DNA of 64,000 bases from Bisporella sp. PMI_857 (Eukaryota; Ascomycota; Leotiomycetes; Helotiales; Helotiaceae): positions 310,001-374,000 of the forward strand of contig JAJSPD010000035.1 in NCBI GenBank assembly GCA_021307315.1, written 5' to 3'. This document shows positions 58,931-64,000 of this stretch, piece after piece (position 1 is the first letter of the stretch; each line of letters starts with the position of its first letter). The translations under genes were made by a program, and so were the position numbers. The notes below the pieces were generated by a model that worked only from the letters and a program-made list of their open reading frames with translations, was not told where the DNA came from and made no database searches.

Positions 58931-59597
58931 CTATTCCGGACCAACAATGGTCATCTCGCTTTGTTTACAATATGAACCACAGCTCCAGAGACCATTGCGG
59001 TCTCGGCAAGGGGCCATATATGTTGCATTATTTCCTTGAAGCCCATAAACGGCCAGTACACTGCCTTTGCATGTCATCGACCTGTACTTCCTCAACGCCA
59101 ACGCGAGAGCTCTCATCTCGGCGCAGTTTTCAGAAGTCCTGCTCAAAAAATCAGCATTAAATCTTTGTTTCCTTCTCAATTTAAAGAGCCATGAAGCCTC
59201 GATATCTTGGATAATTGTCAATTCTGGGATGGGTTGAGACTTACTTTGGATCGGCAGAACAGTGGTTTTCGCTGGTTCTACCGTGTCTCACTGGTTTAAC
59301 GGAGGAGGCGAGAACAGAAAGTCCACCGCGCTGATTAGGGATGAACAAGGCGGCCATTACACTTGGCACAGCTTGAATACTCATATTGTGATACTGGCGT
59401 GCGTCAGCGACCATCGCCTGATAGCCATTCTTGGCCATAAACTTCACATAGCTCTGGCTGCTATGACTAATATCGCTGGTTTGGTCAAAATTTTGCCAGG
59501 CGTAGCTACCATCTCTAAATCGAATAAGATCCCAGGCAAATGCCTGAGTGATGAACAAATAAAGTACCGGGAGGTGAGTAAGCCGAAAAAAATCCAT
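58931..59597 (-). CDS. Small secreted cysteine-containing protein (candidate effector)
   Basis: Exon 1 is 59245-59597 and exon 2 is 58931-59138, with a 106-nt intron (GTAAGT...GAGCAG, branch TGCTGAT); 186 aa. The N terminus is a signal peptide (MDFFRLTHLPVLYLFITQAFA, cleavage near residue 21). The mature chain has six cysteines, all in the C-terminal half after residue 110 (ENHCS, ENCAE, MTCKG, APCRD, WSCGS, SYCKQ), enough for three disulfides. No domain is recognised. Size, secretion signal and cysteine content fit fungal effector-like or other small secreted proteins, but nothing here shows function. It sits beside a gene-poor AT-rich stretch, a common setting for such genes. Confidence 0.7.
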
Positions 59598-61886
59598 GTT
59601 GTAGATCTTGTTCAGAGTTTCGAAACAGTTTGAAATCTAGGCAAGTCGAGACTAATAGAGCTTCTAGAAAAGTGACAAACAATATTCAACAACAGATGGT
59701 GGAACAAGATATAATATCAGAGTAGTGTAAAGGTTGATAAAAGAAAAAGAAGAGAGAAGTTCAGTGTTGATAATAAGTTACTGGCAGAGAAATGTCCGTA
59801 CATATACACAATATTGTGGCCAGGTTCAAGGCTGCACAATAACCCTGATAGGTCAGTAAAAATCTTGATATATGAAGATAGCGCATCCCAAGACCATAAT
59901 AACTGTATTCTATGGAATGCCAAAAGGATTCAGGAATACTTACCTGATTCACTTCTTTAAAAGGAATAGGCTACACATTAGATTTTTCGCTTGACTATCT
60001 AGTACGTGTGCATCGTGACTCGAGAAGTCAAGCATAATAAGAATACGGGTTAGTAATAATAAAATAAAAGAGACGAACTATCAGCCATCCAACACTATCA
60101 GCCACCCAACACAATAAGCCACCAGCCCGATAACACTATGTAGAAGCTACGCTTTTCTATTAAATGACCGGCTTTTCTTCGGATTCCACTGAACTAGTTC
60201 CTTTTAACCTTTGTCAAATAAAGGATGTAATTGGTTGATCGATTAATAAAATAGGGCTCTGTATATAGGTTAGATTAGGGGCTCGGCACCTAAACCTATA
60301 ATCACAACTTATTTAAATTCTGTATTTAAAACTTCAATCAATTTGCAATATAATCTATTGAACTCGCAAAGGGATTATTTACTACGGAATATCACTTTAT
60401 TTGATACTTTTTCAAAACTAGTTTCTTATTGTTAACACAAACTATGATTTCTCGTGTAATGATACCATAGGTCACGTGCTAGAACGGAGGCATATGGGAG
60501 TGCGTATACTAGGCTGAATAGTGCCCTATTATAGGTTTAGTACGAAGGATACAAGAAACAGAGGGATCATCATTTGACAATAGGAACAGACTCTATATAC
60601 ATGCCGTTCTGACCACTCCATATCTACCCCTTAACCCATCATACCTGGTACCCATGCCCCTTGATTCCGCGAGTTACCCTTGGCAATAGGTATAACCGAT
60701 TCGCAAGGTGCCGATCGTTACATCTCGCTTGCTTATATACTATAGCCACATGTAAACGATTACTAAGATATTTGGCAGAGTTTTGAAGAAAAAAATTGGA
60801 AAACTATTAAACCTTATTGATAGCTACGTTACAGTGGGCAAGTCGTGGATATCATTACCTGGAAATCAAATCGATGATTTTAAACATTAATTACAAAACA
60901 AGAAATGGAAATCTAGATATGTGAATATATAAATGTCAGATTCCAGATTTCAAAAGCTTGTTTAAGCAACCAAAGCATCACTTTGTGAAAACGACCACTT
61001 TTTTTACACATTTGAGGCTTTGGTTACGCTGGACTGAATCGATAGCTCAGTTCTCCTCAATCTATGGTCGTATGTAATAGTAGATGGCTGAACTAGGGCC
61101 TCTTCTAGTAAGTTGATCCCACCCTCCTGGTTCTCCCCAAGTTTAAGTTGTTTTGCGGGTAGGGGCTTGCCTTGAAAGCTATATGCTCCCAGGCATAGGT
61201 CTGTGTGTCCAAAAATATGAGGCATCAAGCAGATCACGGTAGGCTCTCTGGTAGCCTCATCATTCGTGAATAAAGTCAGCGTAACAAAATCCCACCAGAG
61301 ATAGAGAATCATCCACTCACCTGTAACCATGAAAGCGCTCCCACCAACCCAAACATCCTAAACTTCCCGGTTCATATGTCCATCTACCGCCAGCCATCCC
61401 ATCCTCTCTCAAAACCAAAAAATCCAAAAAGAAAAATCACTCACCCATTAAATTGAACCCCCCTAACCCCACGGTCCCACCGCCAAAGCAGTAAGCAAAT
61501 TATCAAGGAAGAGCTGCTAACAAGAATCTATATCTCGAGAACCCAATCAAGAGATGCCGACCTGGATTCTAAAATTCCCCCAAGACCCCACAGCCCCTCT
61601 AAAAATCACTCGAGCCCCGGAGAACCGAAATCACGAGGTGACGCAATCCAATAGACATAAAATATAACCCCCCCGGACCCCGCAAAATACCACTGATACT
61701 ACAAAGCTTCTTGGGCCTCGAGAGCTTAATCAAGAAGCAGGCTGGGCCCGAGAAATATTCCCGACCAACCCCCAGATCCCCGCTTGGAAAGCGCTTGTAG
61801 GTTTGTGCGCTTGTAGACTATGTGATGTTAGCTTGGGCTGCAAAACGCGTGCTGTACATGAAATAAGGAGATCGAGAGATGGAAAT

Positions 61887-61930
<44 letters not shown>

Positions 61931-62394
61931 GGAGGCTACGACGTGAGAGGGATGAGATGGTTGGATGTTGAGAAGAAGAAACACTCGTATGGAAAATGCG
62001 TGAGAGGGGCATGATGGGAAGGTGAGCAGGAGATGAGGCGGTGACTTGAAGGGAAGCAGTTTGGGTTCCTGTTTAACGGGGTGATATTATAAGCGATCTT
62101 GTTTATAGATGTGAAATGGAAGGAACGCGGTAGAAGGCTAGAACTTGGTAGATGGGCTCACTACAGGTATTGCAGGCAAGGCAGCGAATGAGAGGGGAGA
62201 AAAAGCTGTGTAAGGTTTTGTTGCATGTCTGAGAGGGCGTTGCACTCTGAAAAAAGTAAAGGTTTGCAGGAAGCTGTGTAAACGAGGCAGAAGGAGGCTT
62301 AAGAAGAGGTCACCATTTCATTACAGGGGCTACCGAAAAGTTAAGCTGGTAGAGGATCTATTAACAGGACCCATCATTTTGGAGGCCGATTCTT
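59598..62394. other. Gene-poor AT-rich stretch with a possible gene relic
   Basis: About 2.8 kb. From 59640 to 61000 it is AT-rich with dense stops, resembling decayed repeat DNA. At 61004-61370 on the minus strand there is a 108-codon frame containing an exon-like edge (VWVGGSAFMVTG followed by GTGAGT near 61321), which may be the remains of a gene; I cannot extend it on either side. A GA microsatellite lies at 61891-61927. Confidence 0.4.
61891..61927. repeat. GA microsatellite
   Basis: An uninterrupted GA run of 37 bases in non-coding DNA. Confidence 0.9.
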
Positions 62395-63421
62395 TTATGC
62401 AAGGACTTTCTTCCAAACGGCCTCTACATCATCTTCTGACCAACCCTTAATGCCTAAAAGCTCGTTATCAGTCTTATCGAACAATGCACCATATCCCTCG
62501 CCAAAGATGCCGACAAAGAGGTAGTCAAATAACGCTCCGTGGTCCCCCTTAGCAAGCCTCTCATCCGCAGCCTTGCGTACCTCCACCACATCTGCTGGGA
62601 CAGGAGACCAGGACTTCGAGGGATTGGCTTTCTTGGCAAGTGCGAGAAGCTTGTTTTGAGAGATGCGGATGTCCTCAACATAGACGTCACGATTGACGGT
62701 CTCGGCGGGGTGAGTGAGGACCCCAACCACAGCGTTTCCGACGGTCGCCAGAGAGGTGGAGCTAACGAGCTGGTCGCCGCCGTTGAAGATGCGTGGTTTA
62801 CCCTCTTGGTAAGCGAGAGTGAATCCGACCTCGATTCCCCAGTCAAGGAACGGCCCGTTAATCACCTGACTCCTGTTAGCACCTATCAATGAGAGGAAAA
62901 GGATGATGGGGATGACATACGTATGAGTATGTAAAGTCCTTGTTTGCGGCGGCTTTCTCCTCGATGTACTTGCGGATAGCAACTTTATGACCGAAGATGG
63001 GCAGTTGTGCAGTGTTTGGGTTTGCGATGTTGGATCCGAATTCTGATGGCAGGAACCGTTTTACTCCAGCCTTAATCGCTGCATCAATGAGGACCGTTTG
63101 GCCTTCGAATCCTTGGTTCTACGTGATGTCAGCACTCATCACCCAAATCACCCTAATCGAGAAACCAAAGGGTGAAATAGACTGAGAACCTACTCCGACG
63201 AGAGAAACAACAGCATCTTGTCCTTGGAAAGCAGTAGCCACCGAATCAACTGAAGAATAGTCCGCGGTCTTGACAGTAACTGAGTCTGGGAAAGTAGACT
63301 TGGAGGAGGAGCGAGTGACGACGGTAAGGTTGAATTTGTTGGAGTTAACGAGTGCATCAAAGACTGGCTTTCCAAGGGTGCCAGTGGCGCCAAGGACAGC
63401 AACGTTCTTGATGGTAGACAT
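62395..63421 (-). CDS. NmrA/isoflavone-reductase-like NAD(P)-binding oxidoreductase
   Basis: Three exons: 63194-63421, 62921-63118, 62395-62865 (introns of 75 and 55 nt); 298 aa. The N terminus carries the Rossmann dinucleotide motif (VAVLGATGTLGKPVFDAL). It continues with the family motifs VSLVG, VLIDAAIKAGVKRFLPSEFG (joined across intron 1), VINGPFLDWG and YVEDIRISQNKLLALAKK. This matches the fungal NmrA-like/isoflavone reductase group of atypical short-chain dehydrogenases. The catalytic Tyr-x3-Lys of classical SDRs is not evident (the local sequence is FGHKVAIRKYIEE, with a Lys that could serve), so substrate and even activity are open. Members range from redox sensors such as NmrA to aromatic-compound reductases. 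Cytosolic by lack of targeting signals. Confidence 0.92.
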
Positions 63422-64000
63422 ATTGGAGCCCTGATAATTGTTCTTGGTGTGAATGCTGGACTTGGGAGAGTAGGGTTACGGTTTGGGACAACTGATAGGT
63501 AAGTGGAAGATGTAGTTATTGTTGGGAGACATTCTAAGAGAAAGACCTCCACATATATATACTTCTCGGGACGGGAGTTCTGGTAAGCGCGAGCAACAAC
63601 ACGAATGTCGCAATCCGGCTTCCCTTGAGCGGGGCAGGATCGCATTTGCAAGCTGAGGGGAATCTTCCGCCATGGAGTGGCAGCTGTAACACAGCATTAA
63701 ACACCTGCTTAGCCAATATGATCCATGAATGTCAACATAGTCAAAGTCTAAACTGCAGCAATTGAGGAGGGGAGAGGCTGACAAATGTGGGAGCCGTGGT
63801 CGAGAAGCGGCAACCCCACCTCCCCTCCCACCCTCCCACCCAAGCCGACTCGGCTCATCCACATCCCGGCGCCCACATTCTTTAGAGCACACTCAGCTCG
63901 TCAAGTTACATAATATCGCCTGGGACGGCGAGCACCGTTATGTTAAAGCCGAAACAAAGTGATGCAAAATTATTGGATATAATAGAGGTATTTGGAATAA
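63422..64000. other. Promoter of the NmrA-like gene
   Basis: About 580 bp to the window edge. A pyrimidine-rich C/T tract lies at about 63815-63842. Frames of 138-153 codons on the minus strand here overlap the gene in other frames and look like chance. Confidence 0.45.

Noticed and set aside
63476..63892. Minus-strand frames of 138 and 153 codons upstream of the NmrA-like gene
   Set aside because: They overlap each other and the gene start in different frames, with Arg/Pro/Ser-rich chance composition.
1..64000. A prokaryote-like defence system, CRISPR array or biosynthetic cluster
   Set aside because: No direct-repeat array, and no polyketide synthase, peptide synthetase or toxin-antitoxin-like pair was seen. 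Gene structure is plainly eukaryotic.

Overview
The window reads as nuclear DNA of a filamentous ascomycete (Pezizomycotina; a leotiomycete would fit, but that is inference). Genes lie on both strands, coding is broken by short GT-AG introns mostly of 44-60 nt, many proteins belong to fungus-specific families (Opi1, Rtt109, fungal Zn2Cys6 regulators, an Ayg1-type hydrolase), and one pogo/Fot1-like DNA transposon carries the kind of C-to-T/G-to-A decay expected from RIP. No rRNA, tRNA or CRISPR array was found. I recognise 21 protein-coding genes with fair to high confidence, plus two more tentative ones. Most exon joins below were worked out by hand from frame, splice sites and family similarity.

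Layout. 0-9.2 kb, minus strand: a large acidic protein with an N-terminal telomere-binding OB fold (runs off the left edge), a KEN-box protein with CDK sites, and S-adenosylmethionine decarboxylase. 9.2-24 kb is looser and more accessory: an acidic hypothetical protein, a secreted PAN plus copper-radical-oxidase protein, an intronless four-knuckle CCHC protein, an Ayg1-like hydrolase and a zinc-cluster-less fungal regulator. 24.87-26.73 kb is a 1,860-bp pogo-like element with 64-bp perfect terminal inverted repeats and a transposase with eight in-frame stops.

28-43 kb is gene-dense housekeeping sequence: a giant SNF2-type ATPase (two exons), a Yar1-like ankyrin protein, an MscL channel with a C-terminal zinc ribbon, an acidic hypothetical protein, the AP-1 mu subunit and the phospholipid regulator Opi1. 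43-55 kb holds a membrane-anchored S33-type peptidase/hydrolase, an amidase, a Zn2Cys6 transcription factor, Rtt109 and, divergent from it, mitoribosomal protein mL57. 55-64 kb is sparse: an F-box-like protein, a small secreted six-cysteine protein, a 2.8-kb AT-rich gene-poor stretch and an NmrA/isoflavone-reductase-like oxidoreductase.

There is no operon logic. The only neighbours that suggest a functional link are the Ayg1-like hydrolase and the adjacent regulator (no polyketide synthase is in view). The observations most worth following are the knuckle protein with graded CCHC spacing, the mismatch between perfect terminal repeats and a ruined transposase in the pogo element, the MscL zinc ribbon, the KEN-box/CDK-site protein, and the Tyr-for-Trp change in the copper radical oxidase.
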